From: Dysgonomonadaceae bacterium zrk40
Lineage (GTDB): Bacteria > Bacteroidota > Bacteroidia > Bacteroidales > Dysgonomonadaceae
Reading direction: 5' to 3'
Length of the DNA stretch: 64,000 nt
NCBI GenBank assembly: GCA_016916535.1
Contig: CP070276.1
Span: 1,240,001 to 1,304,000, forward strand
Positions 55,972-64,000 of the stretch are shown in pieces (within the stretch, counting starts at the first letter, position 1; each line of letters starts with the position of its first letter). Made by a program: the position numbers and the translations under genes. The notes below the pieces were generated by a model. That model had not been told where the DNA came from. It saw only the letters and a program-made list of their open reading frames with translations, and did no database searches.

Positions 55972-57522
55972 TTACATCGGATTTTGATCTGTTGTTGCAT
56001 CCAAAGCAGGATTACTATCAAATTCTTTCTGCGGTATTGTCAGAATAAACTCTTTGTTATCGGGTTGAAGAGTATTGATGTTAGGAAGCTTCTGGCTATG
56101 ATTACTGCCTGTAGCATTCCTATCAAATCCGGTCTTCATTCTCAAAATATCAAAAATTCGCTCAGTTTCCCCCCATAACTCAATACGACGCTGTAATACA
56201 ATCATATCGAGGAGTGTTGTAACATTACCAATGGAGCCCATTGTCAATTCGTTTGACATCACCAGTCCGTCAAGAGACATCTCATAACCTGCTGGATCTC
56301 TTAGCTCCATCAATTCAACCAATGCATCTTTGGCCTGCGTGTATTGTTCGGCACGACAAAGTGCTTCAGCCTTCACCAATTGCATCTCTTCGGCACGCAT
56401 AAAGATATAATCACCTAGATCAGTACTTAATTCAGAATACCTGAATTTAACCTGATTGTAGGGTTTTGTAACATTCGTACCACCATCTGTAGGCCCATTC
56501 CACCATTTCTTTCGTGTATCTGTTGTAGGAATCTTATCGTACAACCAGTTATAAATACATTTTCTGGATGAACGGGCATAACGATCGGCAGAGGCATCCA
56601 TATGGGCAAAGAAAGAGGCATAAATACCAGATTGATCTGCAATAATCTCACCACCCCACATCACACCTTCCATTCCTACATTGTTAAATCCTGAATGAAG
56701 AGCCGATCCGCTAGCCAATGAAAGATTGGGTTTTGAAAGAGCTTCATCAGCATAACCTGCAGCCTCTGTCCACTTGTTTTGAACCATCATCACATTAGCC
56801 ATGATCGCATTGGCAACATAATAGTCAACATGAGATTTGTGCTCCTGCCTGCTTTTATCACCTGAGAAAAGAGTAATCGCATTTTCAAGGTCAGCATTGA
56901 TTTGCTGATAAACCTCTTCCACAGTTCCCCTACCTTTCCCTTCTGTTACAGCTGTAGTGGGCTCGGTGTACAATGGTACTCCCGGAGCCTGTTCATGTCC
57001 TTTATAAGTCTGCTGAAAGGACTGAATAAGGATAAAGTAAGCATAAGCCCTCATCGTATAAGCCTGTGCGATGATGTTGTCAATAACAACTTGTTCACCT
57101 GTGAGCAACTCTTGCGAACCTAGTACATAGTTCGCATTACTGATAATCTGATAATAAAAGTTCCAGGTTGCATAAGGTCTCCAGGTACTGGATGTATAAC
57201 GACTTCGTACATCATAACGATAATCGAAGTAAAACCATCCGTTACCCATTGCATCCTGCAACAAATCCTCTCCCATAAGTGAAGTGTATAGCTTGGTAGA
57301 TAGAATACCAAAATTCTGATGGGTGTTACCGGTGGTCCAGTCACCAGAAGTATACAGCATTCGGTAAATCCCGTTCATAGCTACCTGCGCTCCTTCGGTA
57401 GTCTTAAACAGCTCCGCACCTGATGTTCTGTCTGTGGGAGATGTTTCCAATTTATCATCACTGCACGAAAAGAAGATTATCGTGGATGAGATGAATAAAA
57501 GTGATAAAAATATTTTTTTCAT
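55972..57522 (-). CDS. SusD/RagB-family nutrient-binding lipoprotein
   Basis: 516 residues with a lipobox FFSC (Cys 20). The helical TPR core of SusD proteins is seen (AQAYTMRAYAYFILIQSFQQTYKG near 150-175; RAEEMQLVKAEALCRAEQYTQAKDAL), followed by the C-terminal RagB/SusD domain with RRIELWGETERIFDILR. It forms the lid of the SusC pore and captures the substrate at the cell surface. It is 12 nt from susC. The substrate is not predictable, because no hydrolases or peptidases are linked. Confidence 0.94.
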   Translation of the reverse strand: MKKIFLSLLFISSTIIFFSCSDDKLETSPTDRTSGAELFKTTEGAQVAMNGIYRMLYTSGDWTTGNTHQNFGILSTKLYTSLMGEDLLQDAMGNGWFYFDYRYDVRSRYTSSTWRPYATWNFYYQIISNANYVLGSQELLTGEQVVIDNIIAQAYTMRAYAYFILIQSFQQTYKGHEQAPGVPLYTEPTTAVTEGKGRGTVEEVYQQINADLENAITLFSGDKSRQEHKSHVDYYVANAIMANVMMVQNKWTEAAGYADEALSKPNLSLASGSALHSGFNNVGMEGVMWGGEIIADQSGIYASFFAHMDASADRYARSSRKCIYNWLYDKIPTTDTRKKWWNGPTDGGTNVTKPYNQVKFRYSELSTDLGDYIFMRAEEMQLVKAEALCRAEQYTQAKDALVELMELRDPAGYEMSLDGLVMSNELTMGSIGNVTTLLDMIVLQRRIELWGETERIFDILRMKTGFDRNATGSNHSQKLPNINTLQPDNKEFILTIPQKEFDSNPALDATTDQNPM

Positions 57523-57534
57523 ATTCTGTCTGTA

Positions 57535-60500
57535 TTAAAATTTGATATTGAGACCACCTGAAATAACTCTGTTCGGAGTATACGCGAAGTCAGTTGATCC
57601 GCTGAAGTTGTACTGAGGATTCAGGCCCTGGCGTGCAGAGAAGATTGCAAGATTATCACCCTGTCCGAAGATCCTGATAGACTCAATACCAGTATTTTTC
57701 AACTTGAAAGTATAGCCTACTGCGATATTCTTAAATGCGAAATAAGAAGCGTCTACCAAAGCACGGTCGTTAAGTGTATGGGTCATGCCTTTCTGAGTAC
57801 GCGGGATATCTGTAATATCTCCCGGTTGTTTCCATGCCCTCAGCACTTCTTTTGTCCAGTTATTACCAATATAGAGCGGATTCGTGTAATTATATCCAAC
57901 ATAATCGTAGATTTTTCCACCTAATGAATAGGTCGCCATCATTGAAAAGTCAAATCCTTTGTAAATAAGAGACGTAGAGAGTGAACCATAAAGATCCGGA
58001 ATACGGCTACCAAGAAGTACACGGCTGGAAGCCGCTTTTGATTTATCACTCGATACATAATGCTTGCTACGGTCTTGCTCATCTTCTTTGTTATCAAAGA
58101 CCCAATAGAGCTGGTCTCCGGTAGCAGGATCAACACCGGCACTACGTGCCATAAAGAATGTGTTAAGCTGTTCACCAACACGGATGATGGTGCTTCCACC
58201 AATTATTTCATCCTGTTCATCAGTCAGGTGAATCACTTCGTTGTTCACCTTTGATCCCATTGCTGTAACATTCCACACGAGATCTTTTGTCTTGATAAAA
58301 TCATATCCTACTGAAAGATCAAAACCCCAGTTCTTCATATCACCCACATTGTCGTTATAGCCAGTGAAACCGGAAGAGAATGGCAATGGCCTGTTAAGCA
58401 ACATGTCGGCTGTTTTTCTGGTATACCAGTCAAAGCCAAGCGATAACCTGGAGTCAAACATGAGCGCATCGAAACCAGTATTAAAACTGGCATTCTTCTC
58501 CCATGACACCATCATATTTTCAACAGAAGAGGCCTTTGCTCCGTTTGAGTTGGCATTATTCCATGTCAAATCATAAAATGCCTGCCATGCGTAAAGTCCT
58601 ACACGGTTGTTACCTTGTGTTCCATAACTTGCTTTTACTGTCAGGTTATCAATCCAGTCAACATCATCCATAAAAGGCTCTTCGGAAACACGCCATGATG
58701 CACCCAATGACCAGAAATCACCCCATCGGTAATCCTTATGAAATCGTGAAGATCCATCACGACGATAACTGGCCGAAAGATAATATTTATCCATATAGTT
58801 GTAGTTCAACCTGGAGAAATAAGAGTCGAGCGTTTCGTTATTCTCATAAGATGTTGCATCTGCGATTGATGAACCAGGAGCCAGTTCATATATTTCAGGG
58901 AATGGGAATCCTGTCTTACTGGCGCTCAGATGATTGAACTTGTAACTGTAAAACTCGTGTCCGAACATCAGGTCAAAGCTGTGCAGATCAAATGTACGGT
59001 CCCAGTTCAATACCTGATTGAATGTATAAGAGAAAGTTTTATTGGCTTCTTTACCAAGACGACCCGATCCGGCTGCGTTACCAAAAAGCGGATTGTAGTA
59101 AAAGGTATAACTACCGTTTACATAATCAGCCCCTAAATTCATCGTGAAGGTTAGCCCTTGGAAAGCGCCGTACTTTTCATCGTTTGTATTGAATTCAACC
59201 AATCCCCTAGCACTCACATTCTCGCTACTATTGTAATATCTGTCATCATAAAGAGTAGCAATTGAGTTAAAATTCTGCTGAGCTCCTGAAGCTCTGTTCA
59301 AACCATAATCAAAAAGAGGGTTTCCAAGATCGTTTTTCAGAATTTCACCATTGACGTCTCTCTCCCATATCGGGTAAATTGGTGCCATCTGTTCGGCAGA
59401 GTACCACACGTTGGAAGTAGCAGATCCATCAATATCGAGCATATTGGAGGTTGTTTTTGCAACATTGGCTGATAGTGAAGTTCTAAACCAGTCTGTTGCC
59501 TGAAGGTCGGTAGATACACGACCGGCAAAACGATCGAAAGAAGTGGTTTTCAGCAAACCCTCCTCATTCAGGTAGTTAAATGAAGCCAAAGTCTTCATCT
59601 TTGCATTACCACCTGAAACATCAAACTGATACTCCTGGCGCATAGGAGAAGGTGCAATTACCTCATCCATCCAGTTGTCGGACCACCTTAGCTGAGCAGA
59701 AGGATTAATCTTACCGGTAGTTAGATCAAATAACTCAGAAACAGGTACATTATAAGGGTTATACTGTTCATTAACACCGAAAATCGGGTCAACTGTACCT
59801 TTCATTCTATTAACTGCATTGATTGCAGCTTGTTGTTCATTTGCACCCAAGCCAAAAATTTCATCATTTTTGTATGATTGAAAAGCAGTTTCCAGATATT
59901 CCTGTGTGTTCATCACATCGTACCTTTTAATTGCTCTCGATGCAACACCAATCGTGGTTTTGAAGTTTACATTCACCTTTCCGTCAGTATTCTGTCCAGA
60001 TTTGGTGGTAATCATTACCACACCGTTCGCAGCACGAGAACCGTAAAGTGATGAAGCTGAAGCATCTTTTAAAACGGTAAGACTCTCAATATCGTTTGGA
60101 TTGATTGAATTAAGAGAACCATCATAAGGGATTCCGTCAACAACGTAGAGGGGTGACTGGGACGCGTTGATGGATCCGAAACCGCGAATCACGATTCCTG
60201 AACTTGAGCCCGGTTGGCCACTGCCTAATGTTGTCTGCACACCCGGTACGGTTCCATCCAGTGCTTTGGATACGTTGGCGATTGAGCGGTTGGTTATCTG
60301 GTCTGTATCCACGGTGGCTGCTGAGCCGGTGAATGTAGATTTTCTGGCTGTACCATATGCAACCACCATCACCTCATCCAACAATTTTGTATCAGCCTCA
60401 AGCACAACTCTCATGTTTGGACTCGCTGTTACTACTTGTGTGAGCATCCCTACATAAGAGATCTCCAGTCTGGCATTGGCAGGTACTGATAGGGTGAAAT

Positions 60501-60672
60501 TTCCGTCAAAATCGGTAACTGTACCCTGCGTTGTACCCTGAATCTGAATCGTAGCACCGATCACAGCCTCACCTGCTTCATCCACCACGGTACCACGTAC
60601 CTGAGTCTGAGCAGATATAATCCCTATTCCCAAAAAGAACAGGGATAAAAACATCATTAGTTTTCTTTTCAT
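57535..60672 (-). CDS. SusC/RagA-family TonB-linked outer-membrane transporter
   Basis: 1045 residues from ATG 60672. A signal peptide (MKRKLMMFLSLFFLGIGIIS) precedes a carboxypeptidase-D-like regulatory domain (about 24-105, VRGTVVDEAGEAVIGATIQI), the TonB box/plug region (DEVMVVAYGTARKSTFTGSA, then VVDGIPYDG and NPNDIESLTVLKDASASSLY), and a 22-strand barrel ending in a C-terminal aromatic Phe. There is no N-terminal anti-sigma-contact (STN) domain, so it is not a sigma/anti-sigma-controlled transporter. It is the first gene of a three-gene operon with susD and a lipoprotein. Confidence 0.95.
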   Translation of the reverse strand: MKRKLMMFLSLFFLGIGIISAQTQVRGTVVDEAGEAVIGATIQIQGTTQGTVTDFDGNFTLSVPANARLEISYVGMLTQVVTASPNMRVVLEADTKLLDEVMVVAYGTARKSTFTGSAATVDTDQITNRSIANVSKALDGTVPGVQTTLGSGQPGSSSGIVIRGFGSINASQSPLYVVDGIPYDGSLNSINPNDIESLTVLKDASASSLYGSRAANGVVMITTKSGQNTDGKVNVNFKTTIGVASRAIKRYDVMNTQEYLETAFQSYKNDEIFGLGANEQQAAINAVNRMKGTVDPIFGVNEQYNPYNVPVSELFDLTTGKINPSAQLRWSDNWMDEVIAPSPMRQEYQFDVSGGNAKMKTLASFNYLNEEGLLKTTSFDRFAGRVSTDLQATDWFRTSLSANVAKTTSNMLDIDGSATSNVWYSAEQMAPIYPIWERDVNGEILKNDLGNPLFDYGLNRASGAQQNFNSIATLYDDRYYNSSENVSARGLVEFNTNDEKYGAFQGLTFTMNLGADYVNGSYTFYYNPLFGNAAGSGRLGKEANKTFSYTFNQVLNWDRTFDLHSFDLMFGHEFYSYKFNHLSASKTGFPFPEIYELAPGSSIADATSYENNETLDSYFSRLNYNYMDKYYLSASYRRDGSSRFHKDYRWGDFWSLGASWRVSEEPFMDDVDWIDNLTVKASYGTQGNNRVGLYAWQAFYDLTWNNANSNGAKASSVENMMVSWEKNASFNTGFDALMFDSRLSLGFDWYTRKTADMLLNRPLPFSSGFTGYNDNVGDMKNWGFDLSVGYDFIKTKDLVWNVTAMGSKVNNEVIHLTDEQDEIIGGSTIIRVGEQLNTFFMARSAGVDPATGDQLYWVFDNKEDEQDRSKHYVSSDKSKAASSRVLLGSRIPDLYGSLSTSLIYKGFDFSMMATYSLGGKIYDYVGYNYTNPLYIGNNWTKEVLRAWKQPGDITDIPRTQKGMTHTLNDRALVDASYFAFKNIAVGYTFKLKNTGIESIRIFGQGDNLAIFSARQGLNPQYNFSGSTDFAYTPNRVISGGLNIKF

Positions 60673-61348
60673 AAACTCTACTTTTAAATTAATCACATTA
60701 TTCATTTTTTCATTAACTAATCAAAGCCTCTAGTATGACTATAAGGGAATTGTGGTTTAAATCAATTGAAAAATGACTGTTAAGGTTGTTTCAGTAATTT
60801 TTCTTTTAATAGCTTTATTCCAATATTAACATACTTATAGAATACCATCTATTACGCAAATATATGGCAATTATTTTAATTGCATAATTTTTTACACATT
60901 TTTTTTAATAAAATGTCATTATACACTGTATCTACATCATTTTTTCATATTTCTTGCTAAAGGAAAATAATATCCCAAGCTAAAAGCACCCTTCATTTTT
61001 AACAAATAATAAACCCTAGAACAATCTACCTTCTAAAAAAAACAAAGATAAATTATAAATACACATGATGCAACTTAAAGTGCCTCAAACTGCGATTTTT
61101 TAACATGACAAAAGCGGTTTTCTTTGAAAAATGATAAAATTAAGGCATGTTATGCAACTAAAAGTAACCCAGTTAATCATGGGGTCAATAGCCCATAACT
61201 TTCTCCTATGAGAAATAAAAGGGATTGGGAAAGGTTAAAAAAAAAGAGGTTGCCTCATATTATTACATGAGACGTGCTTTTATCTGTTTATACGTTGCAG
61301 TTTGAGTAGCCCTGTTTCAGGAAGAAACAGCCTACCTTCTTCGCTACA
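60673..61348. other. Long AT-rich spacer upstream of susC
   Basis: No gene is visible. CAAATATA at 60858-60865 (TATATTTG on the minus strand) is a possible susC -7 box, giving a leader of about 180 nt. A small CTCAT/ATGAG hairpin lies near 61255-61272. The long leader is compatible with RNA-level control, but I see no defined motif. Confidence 0.4.
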
Positions 61349-61453
61349 GGTTCTAATCTCGTTCTAATCTCGTTCTAATCTCGTTCTAATATGGTTCTAA
61401 TATGGTTCTAATATGGTTCTAATCTATTAGAACCATATTAGAGTCAGTTACGA
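61349..61453. repeat. 11-bp tandem repeat hairpin element, copy 2
   Basis: Seven 11-bp units (61349-61425) run GGTTCTAATCT, CGTTCTAATCT twice, CGTTCTAATAT, GGTTCTAATAT twice, GGTTCTAATCT. Two inverted units (ATTAGAACCAT, ATTAGAGTCAG) and TTACGACTGA follow. The architecture, unit number and orientation equal the copy at 27868-27973, and the TTACGA tail is shared. It lies between the fkp operon and susC. Confidence 0.88.
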
Positions 61454-61614
61454 CTGAATTGAAACGCAGTAAAAAGCCAACTAAGGCGAATCTTAGTGTG
61501 TGGGATGACAAATAGCCACCTCATTTGTGTATTGAGACAGCATCATAAGCTTAGAATACAAGGAGAGCTTCCAAAAATAGACGATAAACAATATCAGGAT
61601 GAGGCACTTTGCAC

Positions 61615-61650
61615 AAAAAAAAGACTGCCTCTAAGTTGAGACAGTCTCTT
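61615..61650 (-). terminator. Terminator of the FKBP operon
   Basis: On the minus strand, AGACTGTCTC pairs with GAGGCAGTCT across a short AACTTA loop with one G-T type mismatch, followed by a T-rich run (A run at 61615-61622 on the plus strand). Confidence 0.75.
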
Positions 61651-61674
61651 TCATATAATTTGATTCAATTCTCT

Positions 61675-62688
61675 TTATTTCTCGATACCGAGCAACTCCA
61701 CGTCGAAGATCAGGTTGGAGAAGGGCTTGATGGTGCCACGGTCGGCAGAACCATAAGCGAGGTCATAAGGAATATAGAGTCTCCATTTCGATCCTACCGG
61801 CATCAGCTTGAGGGCTTCCGTCCAGCCTGGAATCACCTGGTTCACACCGAAGGTGGCAGGTTCGCCGCGATCAACACTGCTGTCGAACACCGTTCCATTA
61901 ATAAGGGTACCGTGATAATGCACTTTCACACGGTCGGTTTCTGTAGGCATCGGTCCATTGCCGGCACGGATTATCTCATATTGCAAACCGCTGGGAAGTG
62001 TTGTCACACCTTCTTTAGCGCCATTCTCATCCATAAAGGCATCACCGGCAGCAATACTATCAGCATATTGTGTCTTGAGATCCTCTTCCTGACGCTTCTG
62101 CTGTTCAGCCTGTGCCTTCTCGGCAGCTGTCTGCACCATGCCGTTGGCATCCATCTTGCTGATGGCCAGCTCCTGGTTCTTCAGCGCGGAGATGATACCA
62201 GCTAACACCTGATCCTTATTGACGCTCTTGGTGGAGTCACTGCCAAAAAGCATGTCGTTGAACTGCGGCAACATCTGCTGCGAGAACTGTACACCGATAC
62301 TCAAACCATTACCGTATGCAGAATTTTCTTCCAGACCCATCGCTTCGGTAAGCCCCTTGATAAACTGATTCAAACGTGGAGCGTTGATCTTGTTGATTGA
62401 ATCAACCTTCGCGTTCATTTCCTTCTGCAACACCTCTTTCTGGGTGGAATCGGCCGATGCGATCCGCATCTGATAATCGTACTCAATACCTGAGGCGCTT
62501 TGCAGAACACCTGACTGCTCAAGGAACTGCACCAATCCCTGATCGGTCATGCTTACTCCGTATGCGTAAGATACGCTGTCAACTGAGTTCTTCAGTGAAG
62601 TCTTAGGGGTAGAGGCACCGCCACAGGAGACCATCATCAAAGCCATTACGGCTACGGCACTAAAAGTGCCAAAAATTGTTTTCTTCAT
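61675..62688 (-). CDS. FKBP-type peptidyl-prolyl isomerase lipoprotein
   Basis: 337 residues. A signal ends at MMVSCGG (Cys 22), so it is a lipoprotein. An N-terminal FKBP_N-type dimerisation domain (about 35-215) contains the repeated motif DSVSYAYGVSM. The C-terminal FKBP domain (about 230-337) has VKVHYHGTLINGTVFDSSVD and GWTEALKLMPVGSKWRLYIP. It isomerises prolyl bonds and acts as a chaperone in the periplasm or at the outer membrane, like FkpA or Mip. It is the second gene of a tandem pair. Confidence 0.94.
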   Translation of the reverse strand: MKKTIFGTFSAVAVMALMMVSCGGASTPKTSLKNSVDSVSYAYGVSMTDQGLVQFLEQSGVLQSASGIEYDYQMRIASADSTQKEVLQKEMNAKVDSINKINAPRLNQFIKGLTEAMGLEENSAYGNGLSIGVQFSQQMLPQFNDMLFGSDSTKSVNKDQVLAGIISALKNQELAISKMDANGMVQTAAEKAQAEQQKRQEEDLKTQYADSIAAGDAFMDENGAKEGVTTLPSGLQYEIIRAGNGPMPTETDRVKVHYHGTLINGTVFDSSVDRGEPATFGVNQVIPGWTEALKLMPVGSKWRLYIPYDLAYGSADRGTIKPFSNLIFDVELLGIEK

Positions 62689-62749
62689 TTCTGTTTACTT
62701 ATTTATTCGTTAAAATTCTTTTGATTCTAATTCTTTACTGCGTTTGAGC

Positions 62750-63334
62750 CTATTCAATCCCGAGCAACTCAACGTCGAAGATCAGCGTTGAATTGGGTTC
62801 GATGGAGTTGCCTGCACCCTGCTCGCCATATGCCAGGTAAGAGGGGATGAAAAGACGCCACTTGGAACCGACGGACATCAGCTGCAAGGCTTCTACCCAT
62901 CCTTTGATCACCTGGTTCACACCAAACAGGGCCGGTTCTCCGCGCTGTACTGAGCTGTCGAAGACGGTACCGTCGAGCAGCGTACCGTGATAGTGGCATT
63001 TCACCTTGTCGGTGGCGGCAGGCTTGGCACCGTTGCCTTCTGTCAGTACTTCATACTGCAGACCGCTGGGCAGCGTCACCACCTTTTCATTTTTTCCGTT
63101 TTCAGCCAGAAAGGCCTTTCCCTCTTCCAGGTTATGGGTCAGCATCTCATCCTGACGTTTGCTGAAAAACGCCTGAATCACCTGGTTGGCTTCCTGTGGC
63201 GACAGCGATGGGGCTGTGTTGTTGAATACACTGTTGAAAGCATCGGTAAAAGAGGCTACATCGATATTGCGCAACCCGGAATTCATCAGATTTGAGGCCA
63301 TACTCATCCCGAGGGCATAACTTAATTTATCCAT
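62750..63334 (-). CDS. FKBP-type peptidyl-prolyl isomerase, no signal peptide
   Basis: 194 residues with a short FKBP_N domain (MDKLSYALGMSMASNLMNSG) and a C-terminal FKBP domain (VKCHYHGTLLDGTVFDSSVQ, GWVEALQLMSVGSKWRLFIP). It is nearly parallel to the downstream lipoprotein paralogue, but lacks a signal, so it is probably cytoplasmic. The pair looks like an old tandem duplication in which one copy gained or lost export. The -7 box TACTTTTG is on the minus strand at 63364-63371. Confidence 0.92.
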   Translation of the reverse strand: MDKLSYALGMSMASNLMNSGLRNIDVASFTDAFNSVFNNTAPSLSPQEANQVIQAFFSKRQDEMLTHNLEEGKAFLAENGKNEKVVTLPSGLQYEVLTEGNGAKPAATDKVKCHYHGTLLDGTVFDSSVQRGEPALFGVNQVIKGWVEALQLMSVGSKWRLFIPSYLAYGEQGAGNSIEPNSTLIFDVELLGIE

Positions 63335-63363
63335 TCACTTTTTTCTTTTATGACATTTGGGCA

Positions 63364-63371
63364 CAAAAGTA
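63364..63371 (-). promoter_or_regulatory. Candidate -7 box for the FKBP operon
   Basis: CAAAAGTA on the plus strand is TACTTTTG on the minus strand, about 30 nt upstream of the first FKBP start. The -33 element is not clear. Confidence 0.5.
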
Positions 63372-63414
63372 CGATTTTATGTTGAATTATATCCCCAATC
63401 CCGCAATAAAAAAC

Positions 63415-63422
63415 TATTTTTG
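63415..63422 (+). promoter_or_regulatory. Candidate -7 box for the sirtuin
   Basis: TATTTTTG fits TAnnTTTG and lies 28 nt before the ATG, so the leader would be about 22 nt. The divergent FKBP box is 43 nt away. Confidence 0.45.
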
Positions 63423-63450
63423 CTGAATAAGAAGTGAGGAGAACCAATTG

Positions 63451-64000
63451 ATGAAAAAGAAATTAGTGGTGCTGACAGGCGCCGGTATGAGTGCCGAAAG
63501 CGGCATCGCCACTTTCCGCGATTCAGGTGGATTGTGGGATCGCTACCCGGTGGAGCAGGTAGCCACACCCGAAGGTTTTGCCGCCGACTCGGAGCTGGTA
63601 CTCGGTTTTTACAACATGCGCCGCCGTGAGCTGCTGCGTGTAAGCCCCAACGAAGGACACAAGGTGCTGGCTTCGATGGAGAAAGATTTCGAAGTGCACA
63701 TCATCACCCAGAACATAGACAACCTGCACGAACAGGCCGGCAGCAGCAGGGTGCTCCACCTGCATGGCGAGCTGATGAAAGCCCGCTCTACGGGTGAAGA
63801 GACGCTTGTTTACGACCTCGACCCGAAGGATAGCGACATCCTCCCGGGCGACCTTTGTGAAAAAGGATTCCAGCTGCGGCCCCACATCGTCTGGTTCGGT
63901 GAGGCGGTTCCCATGATGGCGGAAGCGGAGCGAATCACCCGCCAGGCCGACATCTTCGTCATCATCGGTACCTCCATGAACGTTTATCCCGCTGCGGGAC
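63451..64000 (+). CDS. cobB: Sir2-family NAD-dependent deacylase, N-terminal part, cut by window end
   Basis: 183 visible residues. The NAD-binding GAGMSAESGIATFRDSGGLW, the QNIDNLH motif, and the catalytic His in LHLHGELMK identify a sirtuin. It removes acetyl or acyl groups from lysines using NAD. The small zinc-binding module of classical sirtuins should follow HGEL, but here the segment (KARSTGEETLVYDLDPKDSD) lacks the paired cysteines; only one Cys (DLCEKG) is present in the visible part. The frame continues past base 64000. It diverges from the FKBP operon. Confidence 0.92.
   Translation, partial: MKKKLVVLTGAGMSAESGIATFRDSGGLWDRYPVEQVATPEGFAADSELVLGFYNMRRRELLRVSPNEGHKVLASMEKDFEVHIITQNIDNLHEQAGSSRVLHLHGELMKARSTGEETLVYDLDPKDSDILPGDLCEKGFQLRPHIVWFGEAVPMMAEAERITRQADIFVIIGTSMNVYPAAG

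Noticed and set aside
55133-60672. A complete polysaccharide utilisation locus
   Set aside because: No glycoside hydrolase, lyase, esterase, sulfatase or dedicated hybrid two-component sensor is linked within the window.

Overview
The window comes from a member of the Bacteroidota, most likely order Bacteroidales (a Dysgonomonas/Proteiniphilum-like relative is plausible, but the family cannot be fixed by eye). The signs are a SusC/SusD pair with a companion lipoprotein, DUF3244, DUF4954, two TPR-transmembrane-HTH regulators, weak Shine-Dalgarno sites, and repeated Bacteroidetes-type promoter boxes (TTTG or TTG, about 19-20 nt, then TAnnTTTG). Both ends cut a gene: dnaK on the left and a Sir2 deacylase on the right.

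Layout. 1-16.1 kb is core translation and transcription: dnaK 3' end, rpsU, a Xer-type recombinase with hpf, a four-tRNA cluster (Thr, Tyr, Gly, Thr), tuf, tRNA-Trp, secE, nusG, rplK, rplA, rplJ, rplL, rpoB and rpoC, closed by a strong terminator. 16.2-28 kb is an accessory island: a DUF4143 ATPase behind tandem repeats, a TPR-HTH membrane regulator, an unannotated 50-aa exported peptide, an O-antigen-ligase-like Wzy-TPR protein, a glycine-rich lipoprotein with a small three-helix membrane protein, an IS982 element, IS1595 and IS256 remnants, a transglutaminase lipoprotein, and a decayed second copy of the regulator/Wzy locus that ends in a different small membrane protein. 28-51 kb is housekeeping: ppk1, a DUF368 protein, a phosphoesterase, a LysE exporter, purL, a thioesterase, dprA, bcp, recA, a DUF4954 protein, epsC/cysE, cysK, mfd, glycogen synthase and glucan phosphorylase. 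51-61 kb is Bacteroidetes-specific surface biology: an AraC-type regulator translationally coupled to a DUF3244 secreted protein, a second TPR-HTH regulator, 1 kb of decayed sequence, then a susC-susD-lipoprotein operon. 61.6-64 kb holds two tandem FKBP isomerases and the start of a divergent sirtuin.

How the parts work together. The first block is a near-classical ribosomal/RNA polymerase supercluster with probable RNA-level control points: hairpins before tRNA-Trp, between rplJ and rplL, and between rplL and rpoB. epsC and cysK form a cysteine biosynthesis pair. Glycogen synthase and phosphorylase are a glycogen synthesis and breakdown pair, with mfd divergent from the synthase.

The most interesting signal is at 17.5-27.8 kb. 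The regulator / exported peptide / Wzy-TPR module seems to have been duplicated. Copy 1 is intact. Copy 2 keeps only the regulator C-terminus, the last codons of the Wzy gene and the shared downstream leader. The genes after the two shared leaders are unrelated: a Gly-rich lipoprotein plus a 3-TM protein in copy 1, and another 3-TM protein in copy 2. This looks like a conserved chassis with exchangeable cargo, possibly a secreted-peptide or antagonism system. A second unexplained signal is a pair of 11-bp-unit tandem repeat hairpins about 33 kb apart.
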